Source of the DNA: Strigops habroptila
Lineage: Eukaryota > Chordata > Aves > Psittaciformes > Psittacidae
Length of the DNA stretch: 64,000 bases
Direction of reading: 5' to 3'
NCBI RefSeq assembly: GCF_004027225.2
Contig: NC_044301.2
Span: 21,442,668 to 21,506,667 of the forward strand
Shown here: piece after piece, positions 1-13,500 of the stretch
Layout of the letters: the number at the start of each line of letters is the position of its first letter
Numbering within the stretch: the first letter of the stretch is position 1
Made by a program: the position numbers and the translations under genes
Notes under the pieces: model-generated
Seen by the model: the letters and a program-made list of their open reading frames with translations, nothing else
Databases searched by the model: none
Told to the model about the DNA's origin: nothing

Positions 1-140
1 TCCCTGGTGGTGTTCAAGGCCAGGTTAGACAGAGCCTTGGGCGACATGGTTTAGTGTGAGGTTTCCCTGCCCATGGCAGGGGGGTTAGAACTAGATGATC
101 TTAAGGTCCTTTCCAACCCTAACTATTCTGTGATTCTATG
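1..140 (+). mobile_element. CR1 LINE 3' end (truncated by window edge)
   Basis: The stretch reads as the 3' terminal part of an avian CR1 retrotransposon in plus orientation: the conserved end of the reverse-transcriptase ORF (GVFKARLD-type peptide), then the common 3' UTR with its CCATGGCAGG and ACTAGATGATC motifs, ending in the short ATTCTGTGATTCTATG tail that CR1 uses in place of poly-A. The 5' part lies outside the window. It is closely similar to the reverse-strand copies at 13659 and 42404. Confidence 0.9.
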
Positions 141-973
141 AACTTTTCAGAGGTCTGTCCCAAGCTGTCTCTGTCTGCATAAGGGACTCGGCTGATAGTC
201 TTGAGAGAAAACAGTTTCAGTGACTGAAAGAGTCAAATTACAGAAGTTTCACGTTGTCTTATATCAGCATGTCACCAATACAAATACTTCACCCGTTTTG
301 AACCTTCAAAACAAACAACTCTGTCATAGTGACTGATACCAGTTCCATTTTGCCTACCAAGTCAGTTGATTTTATATTTTATTTCTCATTTGTGATGGAA
401 TAATCAGCAGCTCTTTTTCTCATTTATTTTCTCATATTTTTATTCCAGGATTTGCCTCTGAAGCAGGGAGTGTCTGCATTAAAAATGACCTGTAGTTCTC
501 TGCTTCATAGGTTAGAAACTTATTTTAATATTTTGTGGCTAAGCACAGTCCCGTCTTTTTCAAAAAATAAAAAAATTTCCAACAATAAATGGTTTAATTA
601 GCATTGAATGTGGATTATAAGCATTTTGCATTGGGGCTTCCATTATTTTAGATGAAATGGCTTCTACACAAATAATTAGTCCAGCCGAGGTGATGAAAGC
701 TGTGTTTACTTGCAGCCATTTTTATGAATTAACATTAAGCTTTAAAAAAGTTGATTCCAGTGGCTCATACTAAATCTCATTTGGGCATTTCCAAAGTATT
801 GTATTGGTTAGGCTGTATTGCTTTAAGCATTTTCATTCTAAAACTTACCAAATTCCAAATACTTGTTGGGGGAAAGAAATTTGTTCATAAATCACTTTGT
901 GTCAATGGGACTGCTATAGCCAGCACACACAGAACCATGTATCTTGTATTTACTTCTGAATTATACACCGCAG
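141..973 (+). other. NFAT5: NFAT5 upstream intron
   Basis: AT-rich sequence between the CR1 tail and the first recognised NFAT5 exon. I see no gene, RNA or further repeat in it. An open frame begins at 751, but its first ~74 codons are intronic; homology to NFAT5 begins only after the acceptor at 972-973. Confidence 0.7.
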
Positions 974-1532
974 ATGCTTCTTCAGCTCCTTCCTCTTCCT
1001 CCATGGGCGGTGCTTGCAGCTCCTTTACCACCTCTTCCAGTCCTACCATTTACTCTACCTCAGTCACTGACAGCAAGGCTATGCAAGTGGAGAGCTGCTC
1101 CTCAGCTGTGAGGGTAAGTACCAGAGGGGTAAGTGAAAAGCAGTTAACCAGTAATGCAGTCCAGCAGCAGCAGTCAACGCCGAAGAGACACACAGTCCTG
1201 TACATCTCGCCACCACCTGAGGACTTGCTGGACAACAGTCGGATGTCCTGCCAGGATGAGGGGTGTGGATTGGAGTCAGAACAGAGCTGCAGTATGTGGA
1301 TGGAGGATTCACCCTCCAACTTCAGTAACATGAGTACCAGTTCCTACAATGATAACACTGAGGTGCCACGTAAATCACGCAAACGAAATCCAAAGCAGAG
1401 ACCAGGGATAAAACGTCGAGATTATGAAGAGTCCAACATGGATATATTTGATGCCGACAGTGCCAAAGCGCCTCACTATGTCCTTTCTCAGCTCAGCACG
1501 GACAGCAAAGGCAACTCAAAAGCAGGAAATGG
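974..1532 (+). CDS. NFAT5: NFAT5 exon: Ser-rich region, export domain and NLS
   Basis: Starts after the acceptor at 972-973; the first two bases complete an Asp codon carried from upstream. It encodes the Ser-rich segment, the [14 protein letters not shown] auxiliary export and phosphorylation region, and the basic cluster [13 protein letters not shown] that serves as nuclear localisation signal. It ends in two bases of a Gly codon. The donor (GTTGGT) is weak and is followed within about 20 bases by a C/T homopolymer run. The end was fixed because only this point keeps frame with the next exon. Confidence 0.93.
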
Positions 1533-4500
1533 GTTGGTATCTGCCTTTTTTCCTCCCCCCCCCCCCCTTTTTTTTTAAATTTCTATCACCATATGTAAAA
1601 CCAAACTAATAAAACTCTTCCCATGCCTCATCAAGTGTTCTATTCAGGTTCTCACATAAATCCCTTCTCTGCTGTTCCCTTTTGCGTCCTAGCCTGGGAT
1701 AAGGTCTCATTAGACTTGATAATCTTTTAGAAGATAAAGCTAACCTTCCCTGCAATCATCAAATGCAGGGCTGATGAGCTCATCTGTATTGTTCTTTAAG
1801 TGAAATTCCTCAAAGGTTGCGCAGTTCCATTTATAGAATGGCAATGAAAATGTATTTAAAAAGAAAGGCAGAAATGGACTGGATACATCCTAAATCTTAG
1901 TGGGTTTTGCAGGATTTTATGTGAGGATTTCAGTCTGTACACTTTACCTGCTTCTGTGTTTGCCTCTTTCTCTATTTATTGAATAGAGAGAGTGATGGGA
2001 GTAGAAGTGAATGGCTTGCTGGGATTTCTCATCATTGAAGTTAACATATGCTTTACTTTTTTATAAAATATTAAGATGATATGGTGAACTGGTTAACCAG
2101 ATTTTGTTTTTTCTTGTGAATTCACTTCTGTATTTTGATTTTTTCAGAAATAAATCTCTAATCGTGTTTCTCTCTGTGCTTCTGGGTTGTATGCATGTGT
2201 GTGTCTGTACGTGGGCATGCCTGGGTGGTGGTCTCTCATCTCTCCCACTTTACACTGTTCACTAAATGCATTTCAGTGGTTGCTTAAAGAGGAAAAAGTC
2301 CATCAGTTTACAATAGCGTGTTGATACATTTTTATTTTTAACTTGTGGATTCTTTAGTACTTTTAAGATGGTTGAGTGAATAGATTTGGTGCTTTTATTT
2401 TTTTTCCGGGGAGGGGGGTGTGGGGATGTGGTGTATTTTGTTTGGTTTTACTCTTATGTGCTTGCATTACATTCTAATGTTCATCGCAGTAATGGTGAAT
2501 GTGAAAATTTGATTGATGGGAAAGATTATGAACTTCTCATATTCCAAAGGGAAAGAGCCTGGAGTCTGTATTCCCAGGGTCATTGCAGTTCCATACTTAA
2601 AATTTCACTGTGAGAAAGTGATTCTGAGAAACTCTCCAGAGTGCTGCCAGCCGGGTACCATGTCGGGGCCCATGGAGCTGCCTGGTACCAGGAGTATTGG
2701 CTCTGCCACCGACCCATGGGTCTCCTGGTGTCTCCTTACAACAACCACTTGTTGTAACTGCTTGGCTGCAGTTGTCCAGCATCTCTTGTTTTCACCAGCT
2801 GAAATCGCTGATAATAAAGTAAAACCTTAGTACATGGTAGACCCAAAGAAGCAAATTAGTGTATGTAAGGCAGCTGCTTGGCAGGAGGATACTGCCTTCA
2901 CTGAGCAGAGGGGGTCAGGTGCTCTCTTACAAAGGGAAGAAACTTTGTTGGAGGGCAAGAACTGTGACTGTAAACGTGATCTCTGGGCAGAGAGGGAAGA
3001 TTTAGTAAACTCTGGAACAATATGAATACTCCATCCCTGGCAGTGTTCAAGGCCAGGTTGGACATGGTCTTGAGCAACCTGGTCTAGTGGAAGGTGTCCC
3101 TGTCTGTGGCAGGAGGTTGGAACTAGATGATCTTAAGGTCCTTTCCAACCCAAACCAGTCTCCGATTCTATGATCTCAATCTAAAGCATCACAAGACTGT
3201 AGTGTTCCCTAAAATATTAGGGGCTACCCAGTGAACATTCATCGGTGATGTCAGGAATACTCTGTGAACACAGGGGGAGATGATAATTTTTTTCCCAGCA
3301 AGTCGTATGCAGGCTAGATTGAACTGCAGCAAACTCTTATGTAACAGAATTGTCCTTTTGAATAAAAGCTCTGGGGCAAGAACTGGCCAAGATATTAGAA
3401 AATGTAATTTTGCAGCTGGAATATGGAGATTTAGCATTACAAATCTAGGTCACAGTAGTGACTGGTTTGGTTGGGTTTTTTTTGACTTTCCAGCCTTATG
3501 GAGTTCAGGCAAAGGAGTTCATTTACTTTTGGCTTTAAGAAAAGAGCAAGGAAAGCAGCCTTGCTAATTTTTGAAGTGGAAATAGCATTTGCCTCAGAAG
3601 AGACTTCTAGTTGGTGGTCTTCAAAAGCTAGGAACAGTTTCCTGTGGAAACTTAGAATTTGAGCGCCTTTCTAGAAATGGGTAAATTAATGGTGATTTAG
3701 GGCAAAGAGGCTCAGATTTCCGATGTGCTTGGTCTCACCTTCACTTTCAGGTCTTCACTGGGAACAGTCCTGATGCCAGTGCAGGACCATGCAAACCTTA
3801 ACTCAGGAAATCTGTTCTAGTAGAGTCATGGGGTTTGCTACTTATACTTCTTGTTTAGAAAAGAAGTGCTAGCTTTGAGGAGGCATTGTCTGGTAACGGT
3901 TAAGCTAGTAAATGTGTGTATGAAATGTTTTATTATATGTATGTGCACAAATATTAGAATTATAAATAAATTAAAAGGATGTGTAAATGATATATCCTTG
4001 GAATTTGAGAAGACAGACCACTGAGTTCTGGTGAAGGCTTTACAGTAGCTTTCAAGTTCAGCTATTCCGATTGAAAGTAATGATTACTTTAGGGTTCTAG
4101 AGCGAAAACTTTCAAAATAATGCTTAGGCAGCATAAATATGACAACGTATTAAATAATGGTATGTTGACAATTCAGGTATCTTGGGGTTTAAGGGTAAAG
4201 TACTCTCAGGAGGTCAGAGTTGTGTTGGAGAGGCCAAAGTGTTAATGTTGCACTGCTAAAACTTTGCATTTTGAGTGTTGAAAGTGAATTTTGTTTTGAC
4301 GGCTGCCTCTCTTAACACTCCCCTTTGAAATTCAGTAATATCTCAGTCTCCCCTATTAATTTAGGGAGTAGGAACTTCCACGTGTGACAAGGTCAAACTA
4401 AGCAATCCTTGTGTGACATCTTTCTGTGGAGCATTCTCCTGTGCCGAGGTGCAGGAAGCATGGGGCCCAGGCACAGCGCTGTGAAGGATGTGATGGTGCC

Positions 4501-7500
4501 TGTAGCAGCTGGGGTTGCCCAGTGTGACTTCTTGTGTTCCCTGGGGGAAGCCAAGAGTTTGTAGCTCTGTGATTTAAAATTCTGAGGGAGAAAAAGAGAA
4601 GATATTCTCTGCAAGTTCATACACGTATTCCTTTTAGTCCATTGGAATAATGACCTGAGAGGAAGAATAGAGTGATTATCTAATGAGCTTGAGTTTGATT
4701 AGTGGTTTTGCTTAACTTGTACAGAAGCGAGGAGCATAGTGCTGTTAATTACAGTTTATTTAGTGTATCACAGGTTTTGGCTGTGGTACATTGAAGAGGA
4801 ATTTTGTTCCTTTCATTTTCCTAAGAGAATATGTTTTTACATAGTGTTTTTGTTTGTTTTAAACAGCCTGTTTGACCAGACTGGGGCAGAGTAATCAGAA
4901 CTCCTTGGCAGAAAGATAGTACTCTTGCAGGGGTTTTTTAATGCTGTTTTTTTTTTAATCTAGATCCTGCCTCTCTGCTGTTACTTGGTTGAGGACAAGT
5001 GTGCAAGGCAGCCAGGGCTGCTCAGGGATGCACTGGCCATCTGTCCTGGGCTCAGCTGGATGAGCAGGAGGCTTTGCTGGGCTGTCTGTGGGGAAGTGGT
5101 TAACCTTCACAACCAGAAAAACATGAATGAAATTCATACAAAGCACAGAGCTCATAACTGCTCAGCAGTGTCCATTTTAACCCATTATAACATGTATTCA
5201 AAGGTTTTGGATACTTAGTAGGAGATGTGGTGGAATCAGGGGCAAAGTACCTGACCTTTCCTGGAGCAGGAGAAGACCCTTCTATAGGAAAAGACAGGCT
5301 GAGAGAGCTGAGCTTGTTCGGTCTGGAGAAGAGGAGGTTCCAGGGAGACCTTAGAGCAGCTTCTGGTGCCTAAAGGGGCCAACAAAGAATCTGGAGAGGG
5401 ACTTTTTACAAGGGCAGGTAGGGACAGGATAAGGGGGAATGGCTTTAAACTGACAGGGGAGAGATTGAGATGAGATCTTAGGAAGAAGTTCTTCCCCGTG
5501 AGGGTGGTGAGGCCCTGGCACAGGTTGCCCAGAGAAGCTGTGGCTGCCCCATCCCTGGCAGTGTTCAAGGCCAAGTTGGATGGGGCTTGGAGCAACCTGG
5601 TCTAGTGGAAGGTGTCCCTGCCCATGGCAGGGGGTTGGAACTAGATGAGGTTAAAGGTCCTTTCCAACCCAAACCATGCTATGAAAAGTGGGCAAGGCTA
5701 TGCAGGGTCTGGGGAATGACTTGGAAGTGTTCGCGTACCATGTGGCTGCGTGCTATTTGTTGCACAGTAGGAGTTTTAGGAAAGGTGCTGATAATGTTTG
5801 TTAGTATAAATCATCAGTTAATTGGGAATGAGAGCACTATGGGTTACCCCAGCCTTCAGGTCAGTGAAAAAGTCTTGCAGAGGCAAAGCTCTCAGTAAAC
5901 AATTTTTGAAGAAAAAGCATTTCACCCCCCCCCTTGAGAATTAAAAATCCTGGATAAATTACTTCCATGTGTTGCACATTGAAAAGGGATTTGCTTTTTG
6001 AGCAATTCACACCTGTTATTTAAACCGCTTTCTTCAGAGTCATTAGCTGTTAGAAACTACTTTTTGGTAGTAAAGAAGAATATTACATTTGCATAAATCT
6101 GTTGAGCCCTTTTTTTACCTGTACTATTTGCCATGACATGTTTACATTTGCTGGTGTTAAATGAGGTTATTAGACTTCATTATACAAACCTGCTCTGTAT
6201 AAGATCAAGAGTTATTTTCCACTGTGCTTTAAAGTGAACACAAAATTGATCGCACAATGTTATACTTTGGAGGGCTTCTTCATTCAGGTTTTAATTATGG
6301 AACTGAACACAAGATACATCTTAAGGTATGCACCTGGAACAAAACAGTCTTTTTGCATACACTGAAGATTTCAAATTGGTGCAATTATGTCACAGCTTTT
6401 TAAATAACTAATTTGGTTTAAACATAAATTTATCAGTCTGTTTTGACAGAAATTAATATTAGAGTTTGCATGGATATGCAAGTTCAGGTGGAGACAGGCA
6501 TGAGGCTGTTTTCCTATTTAAAGAAGTATCATTTAAACTTAAATCCATTCAGTGTGTGTGTGTACATATGTATATTTGTTACGGAAGTGAAACAGCTTAT
6601 TCATACAATACCAGGCTGTATCATATACTGTGAAAAAGCAGATTGTGAGCCGCCTTCTGTTTAACATAGTTTAATGCTAATTGCTTTTCCCTTCCTTCAT
6701 GTTTACTCTCTGAAAAGCAGTTCCTATTTGCACTGGATGGAGGAGGCAGGGAAGCATCATTCCTCTTCATCCTGCAGGTTTCCTTCTCTGTCAGAAAGAG
6801 AATTCCAAAGTTTGCTCTCAACTATAAATCTATCTGTTAATATACATTCTTTCTCTCTTTAGCTTTTCTGTGATTTAGTTTGTTTTTATTGAGGAGCTGC
6901 TTATAACATCTTTTTAATGGCCTGCTTTGACTTCCCAGAGCATCAGAGAACCAGAAAGGAGCTGGAGGGAAGAAGACCCCAATGTTGTGTGGTCAGTATC
7001 CAACTAAGAGTGAGGGGAAGGAGCTGAAGATTGTGGTACAGCCGGAAACCCAGCACAGGGCTCGTTACCTGACTGAAGGCAGCCGAGGCTCAGTGAAAGA
7101 CCGGACACAGCAAGGCTTTCCAACTGTCAAGGTAGGGTGCTTAGTGTTGGGTGATACGGGGACTCCTTCCCAAGTGATGCTTTAGTAGAATGATAACTGG
7201 TTCAGTTGAAATAGGCCTAGAATCTCTGTTTTTAAAGGGAAGGGGTGGGGAAGATGTTGCAGTCTCTGCTGTAGAAACTGTACTCTCTCTCTTGCAGGTA
7301 CCAAGAGGTCTCATTTGCATCACAGTTAAAGCAGGAAGGAAGCTTTATGTCAAGGCAGTGATGTATAATCTGTGATGCATGTCCTGTTAGACTACAGTTA
7401 TACAAACTGTCTAAATAGACAGTTGAAGCATGCAAAACTAGGATAGTGAAATGCTATAACTGCACCTAACAAATTCAGCCTGTTCCCTGTATAGACTTTG

Positions 7501-10500
7501 ATGCCTTAAAGTTTAGGTGTTGCTGGTCGCTCGCTCTGAGGCAGGGATGAGCAGCATACGGGACTGAATTGTGTCCTCAATCATTCTGATCAAGGGGAAG
7601 GATCTGGATAGAGCAGATGCAGTCAGGAATCCGGGCCCTGGCTGCATAGCTGGTTTCTCCAGCATGTATTTAGCTTCTTTGTTCATCCTGCTTCATTTGG
7701 AGGGGAGAAAAGGATAAGTGATGTAATTCACCTTACTCGGAGAGGGTGAATATTGTTGGTGATGAGGCTTGCCAGCCTGGTGCTGAGGGCTTTACTGTAA
7801 ATTATTCAGAGGATGGGAACCAAAGCCCAGGTCATGGTTTAAGCCCAGCCAGTAACTCAGAACCATGCAGCCACTTGCTCAATCAACCCCCTTCTTCCCC
7901 CCCACTCCTGGAGGGATGGGGAGGAGAATCAAAAGAATGTAAGTCCCACGGGTTGAGATAAGAGCAGTCCAGTAACTAAGGTATAATACAAAACTACTAC
8001 TGCTACCACCACTAATAATAATAATGATAAGGGAAATGATTCATAGAACTTGTCAGGAACTCGTCAACAACGTTTTAAGTTGAAAAGCAGATATTCTTTA
8101 TTGCGGCACCGGAGAACATGGGGGATAGCTCCTCCTAGCATGTTCTGTCCGAGCATCAACCAAACCGTGATTATATTGTCATTAGTCGTACATATTCATT
8201 ATATTGTATACATATTCATGAAGTTGTTTATACATGACATCACATTCCTAGAACATTCTTCCTGCATGCACACTTTATTATGGTAGTGGTCTTTGGGACC
8301 TTTGGTGGTCGTTTCTTCATCATCTTCCTCTTCATCACCTTATCTTTTCCTTGAATTCTTATTCTGGTAGTCTTTGAGGTCTGCGCAGTAGATAAGTGCT
8401 TAGGCCAGTTTAATAAGTTTGGTAACACTGCTGACAGAAGTGAGTGATTTCTTCTCGTCCTACTTATCAGTTAACTTAGTTACAGCACATCCTGAACATC
8501 TGCTAGTTTCAGACACTCTTTATCTACAGTCCTTATTTTGCTTTCAATAAATTTTATACGAAGGTCATAAGGTTCTAAAACTTTGTCAGGTACAACGATT
8601 TATCTTATACAAGGATCCTTATTATGTTCTTTGGGTTGGGTTTTTTAGGTTTGGAAAGTTTTGTTGTTATGTACAAAGCCAGCAAGCTTAAAGTTACTTG
8701 AAACTGAATTTTCTTGTTTGCAAAGGATTATATTTCATTTTGTACTTCCTTGTCTCAGGAAATAACAAGGGGAGAGAATATAAAACTAAAAGGGGAAAAG
8801 GAAACAATAAACACAAGTGACGCACAATACAATTACTCACCACCCGCTGACTGATACCCAGCATGACCCGAGCAGCGATCTGGGCCTTCGGGGTAACTCC
8901 CCCCGGTTTATATACTGGGCATGACGTGCTGTGGTATGGAATACCCCTTTGGCTAGTTTGGGTCAGGTCTCCAGTCTCTGCTTCCTCCCGGCTTCCCCTC
9001 CTCCCTGGCAGAGCATGAGACTTGAAAAGTCCTTGATCGGAGTAAACATTACTTAGCAACAACTAAAAACATTGGTGTGTTATCGGCGTTGTTCCCAGGC
9101 TGAAAGTCAAAAACACAGCACTGCACCAGCTACTAAGAAGGAGAAAAATAACTGTGACAACTGAACCCAGGAAAGTATCCACCCCTTATTCCGTACTATT
9201 CATGTCATGCTCAGATCCCACATTTTTGAATATACCATTGCTTTTTCTCATATACACATGTACACACACATAAAGAGAGAGATATTCCTTAGTCCATAGA
9301 CCATTCCTATAAAGTTTGCTGAATTCATTCAGTCCATGATATCAGGCTCCATCTCTTGTAACAGTCTTTCAGGGCAGGAGGGATGGTGCGTAGTGTTCAG
9401 TTGTTGCCTGCTGACGACACCGCCAAACTCGTCTGGTCACTGCTGAGCTCGTCTGGTTTCATCAAAGTTCATTCATTGCTAGAGTGATGATCGGAGGGAA
9501 GTCAGGGTCAGTCAGTGGTGACCTGAGGACAGTTTTGCTGCTACCACCTTTTTCCCAAGACTTTATTCTCTGCTGATGATCATAACAGCACATATCTTCT
9601 TTTCAAAGCCTAGAGTGGCAGAGATGGGCATTTAGCTGATGGGCTATATAAGTGTTATATAGCAGGCAACAGCATATAGTTGAGTGCATTGGCTGTTTTC
9701 ACCCAAAATTAAATCCCCTTGAGGGACACATCAGACTTCCCCATCTTCCTGCATTACCCACCAAGGATATCCAGGTCCCTGAGCAAAAGCAACCCCACGA
9801 GTGGGTTTGCCTTTACCTGAAGCAGGAATAACCCAGACTGTCTTCCCCAACAAATTCTTTATGTGCACCACAGGAACTTTATCCCCCTCTACAGTAAGTA
9901 AAAGTTCTGATTGGGCTAGGCCAGCCCTGTTGCCAAATCCCCTAGTGTTGACCAACCAGGTGGCTTTTGGTAAATGTGTATCCCAGTGTTTGAAAGTCCC
10001 ACCACCCATTGCTCTCAGTGTAGTTTTTAACAGCCCATTGTACTGTTCGATTTTCTCAGAGGCTGGTGCATGGTAGGGGATGTGATATACCCACTCAATG
10101 CCATGCTCTTTGGCCCAAGTGTCTATAAGGTTGTTCCGGAAATGAGTCCCATTGTCTGACTCAATTCTCTCTGGGGTGCTGTGTTGCCACAAGACTTGCT
10201 TCTCAAGGCCCAGCATAGCATTCCGGGCAGTGGCGTGGGGCACAGCGTATGTTTCCAGCCATCCGGTGGTTGCTTCCACCATGGTAAGCACATGGCGCTT
10301 GCCTTGGCTGGTTGGTGGGAGTGTGATATAGTCAATCTGCCAGGCCTCCCCATACTTGTACTTCAGCCATCGTCCTCCATACCAGAGGGGCTTTAACCAC
10401 TTGGCTTGCTTAATTGCAGCACATGTTTCACATTCATGAATAACCTGGGCAATAGTGTTCATTGTTAGGTGCACCCCTCGATCACAAGCCCATCTCTCTG

Positions 10501-13500
10501 TTGCATCTCTGCCTTGATGGCCTGAGGTGTCATGATCCCACCTGGCTAAAAATAATTCACCCTTATGTTGCCAATCTAAGACCATCTGAGCCACTTCAAT
10601 CTTAGCAGCTTTATCCACTTGCTGGTTGTTCTGGTGTTCCTCAGTGGCCCGACTCTTGGGTACATGAGCATCTACGTGGCGTACCTTCACCACCAGGTTC
10701 TGCACCCGGGCAGCAATCTCTTGCCACAATGCAGCAGCCCAGATGGGTTTACCTCTGAGTTGCCAGTTGCTCTGCTTCCATTGCTGCAACCACCCCCACA
10801 GGGCATTTGCCACCATCCATGAGTCAGTAGAGAGATAAAGTACTGGCCATTTTTCTTGTTCAGCAATGTCCAAGGCCAGCTGGATGGGTTTGACCTCTGC
10901 AAACTGACTCTATTCACCATCTCCTTCAGGAATTTCTGCCACTTCTTGTAAGGGACTCCATACAGCTGCCTTCTATCTCCGATGCTTTCCCACAATATGG
11001 CAGGACCCATCAGTAAACAAGACATATTGCTTTTCATTCTCTGAGAATTTATTATGCTGCGAGGCCTCTTCAGCATGCATCACCTCCTCCTCTGGTGACA
11101 TTCCAAAATCTTTGCCCTCTGGCCAGTCCATGATGACTTCTAGAATTCCTGGATGATTGGGATTTCCTATTCGAGCTCGTTGTGTAATTAGTGCGGTTCA
11201 CTTACTCCATGTAGCATCAGTTGCATGATGTGTAGAGGAGACCCTGCCTTTGAACATCCAGCCCAGCACAGGCAACCGGGGTGCCAGGAGGAGCTGCGCT
11301 TCAGTTCCGATCACTTCTGAAGCAGCTCAAACCCCTTCATAGGCTGCCAGTATCTCTTTTTCAGTGGGAGTATAGCTGGCCTCGGATCCTCTGTATCCCC
11401 GACTCCAAAAGCCAAGGGGTCGACCTCGAGTCTCCCCTGGAGCTTTCTGCCAGAGGCTCCAGGTAGGACCATTCTCCTCGGCTAAAGTCAAAAACACAGC
11501 ACTGCACCAGTTACTTGGGTTAGTGTACATGGCTGGAATGCTATTGTGGATATGCACCAGCTGTTTAGAAACAAGAGAGGAAGTCATTTTTCCTTGACTG
11601 CACAGATCTCCAGGATGAAATTGGAGACCGAGGGGGGAGGAAGTTCAGGGATAATGTTTTGGTATCTCTTACAGGCTGCCTGACTAAGACGACAGTGGAT
11701 GATGCAGTAGTCTGTATAAAGATATCTCTGACCGTGGAAGGTTTCAGCCATTTGTCCATCTGCAGGGATGGCTACATAGCCTGGTGGAAGCAGTCAAAGA
11801 ACTTGAGGGCTATACTTGTGAAGGTTTATTAATGCAAATGGTAGAGAGGCTTACCAGGAGTAATGCTTTACTTGACTTACACAGAGGCACACAGAAGAAG
11901 TGATGTCAAATACCATTACAAAAGTGGCAGTGACAAGACTATAAATGTCAGGGTGGGCACCGAACTGAATACAGACTGGCATTGCATGCTCGTTGGAACT
12001 GAGGTGAATGTCGTCCTGGTCATAGTAGGAGCAGCGTGGGCAGCAGGTCAAGCAAGTAGACAACTGTGTCTCTTATCATACAAATAAGAAGTGTTAAAGA
12101 CATTTCCCTTTCTATTTTTTCATAGTTATGCCACTTTGAGAAAGCAGCAAAGAGTTCTTAATCCAAACTAATTTACCAGGTCCACAAAGAAGCATTGTTT
12201 ATGAAAGAGCACTTAAAATTTGTGCTGAATACTGCTGAGAGAGTATAGGAGTTGTCGTGGTTTGAGCCCAACCGGTAACTCAGAACCACTCTCACTCACT
12301 CCCCCACTTCTTCCCCCCCTTGCTCCCAGAGGGAAGGGGAGGAGAATCGAAAGAATATAACTCCCACGGGTTGAGATAAGAGCAGTTCAGTAACTAAGGT
12401 ACAATACAAAACTGCTACTATTACAACCAGTAACAATAATGGTCATAGGGGACTCCATCCAGCTGGCCTTGGACATTGCTGAACGAGAAAAATGGCCAGT
12501 ACTTTATCTCTCTACTGACTCATGGATGGTGGCAAATGCCCTGTGGGGGTGGTTGCAGCAATGGAAGCAGAGCAACTGGCAACGCAGAAGTAAACCCATC
12601 TGGGCTGCTGCACTGTGGCAAGAGATTGCTGCCCGGGTGCAGAACCTGGTGGTGAAGAAAAAAAGCTAAGCAGGGTTGGGCTCGATTAGTACTTGGATGG
12701 GAGACTGCCTGGGAATCCTGGCTGGTGTAGGCTTTTTTTTTTTTTATGATAAGGGGAATAACAAGGAGAGAGAATACAATTGCCACCCGCTGACCGATAC
12801 CCAGCGTGACCCGAGCAGCGATCTCGGCCTTCTGGGTAACTCCCAGAAGTTTATATACTGGGCATGACGTGCTGTGGTATGGAATACCCCTTTGGCTACT
12901 TTGGGTCAGGTGTCCTGTCTCTGCTTTCTCCTGGCTTCCCCTCCTCCCTGGCAGAGACTGAGAAAGTCCTTGATTGGAATAAACATTACTTAGCAACAAC
13001 TAAAACCATCGTTGTTATCAGCATTGGTCCCAGGCTGAAAGTCAAAAACACAGCACTGCACCAGCTACTAAGAAGGAGAAAAATAACTGCTACAGCTGAA
13101 CCCAGGACAGGAGTATACTCATCATTAAAGTCATGCTTGAACAGTGTTAGAAACATCTACAACACTTCACTTAGTCCTCCTGAGTAATGTAGGAGTCCAG
13201 TGAAGTTTCATAAGAAAAAATCTATTCATATCATCCTGTTGCTATGGTAATTTAGTGCTCATTTATGTGAAGTTTCTTAATGGGCCTTTGTTCATCTGAA
13301 TATCCTTTTAATTCTTTTCCAAGTTACCCTTTAGTACCTATCAGTGAAAATTCTGTTTGGAAGAGTCTCATGTTATTGAATTCCTGGAAGGTCAAGTTTG
13401 CTTTACTAGTAGGCAAACTAGTTTATACACTGCATATAAAAGTCTGCCAGGGCTGGACAAACAAAATGAGTCAGTAGATCTTCAGGAAATCTGAGCTAGT

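Larger units (their letters stand above)
1533..6938 (+). other. NFAT5: NFAT5 intron
   Basis: Intron of about 5.4 kb. It starts with a C10-T9 polypyrimidine run (1553-1577). It holds two partial plus-strand CR1 copies, listed separately. Otherwise it is AT-rich with no exon, RNA gene or further repeat that I can support; the short open frames have no recognisable family features. Confidence 0.75.
12253..13109 (-). mobile_element. Solo LTR D with a chimeric insert
   Basis: Reverse-orientation solo LTR of the same family as A, B and C. It starts TGTCGTGGTTTGAGC and ends CCCAGGACA, with a perfect 5-bp target duplication GGAGT at 12248-12252 and 13110-13114. About 290 bases near the centre (about 12450-12745) do not belong to the LTR: they are a retroviral RNase H piece, a 5S rRNA 3' half and a T13 run, listed separately. 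Without the insert the LTR would be about 565 bases, like copies B and C. Confidence 0.88.

Noticed and set aside
751-973. Apparent N-terminal extension of NFAT5 from Met at 751
   Set aside because: The sequence before 974 is intronic: a good acceptor lies at 972-973 and no NFAT5 similarity exists upstream of it.
12663-12732. A functional 5S rRNA gene
   Set aside because: The first ~48 nucleotides are missing and about nine changes are present; it is embedded in a retroviral chimera.
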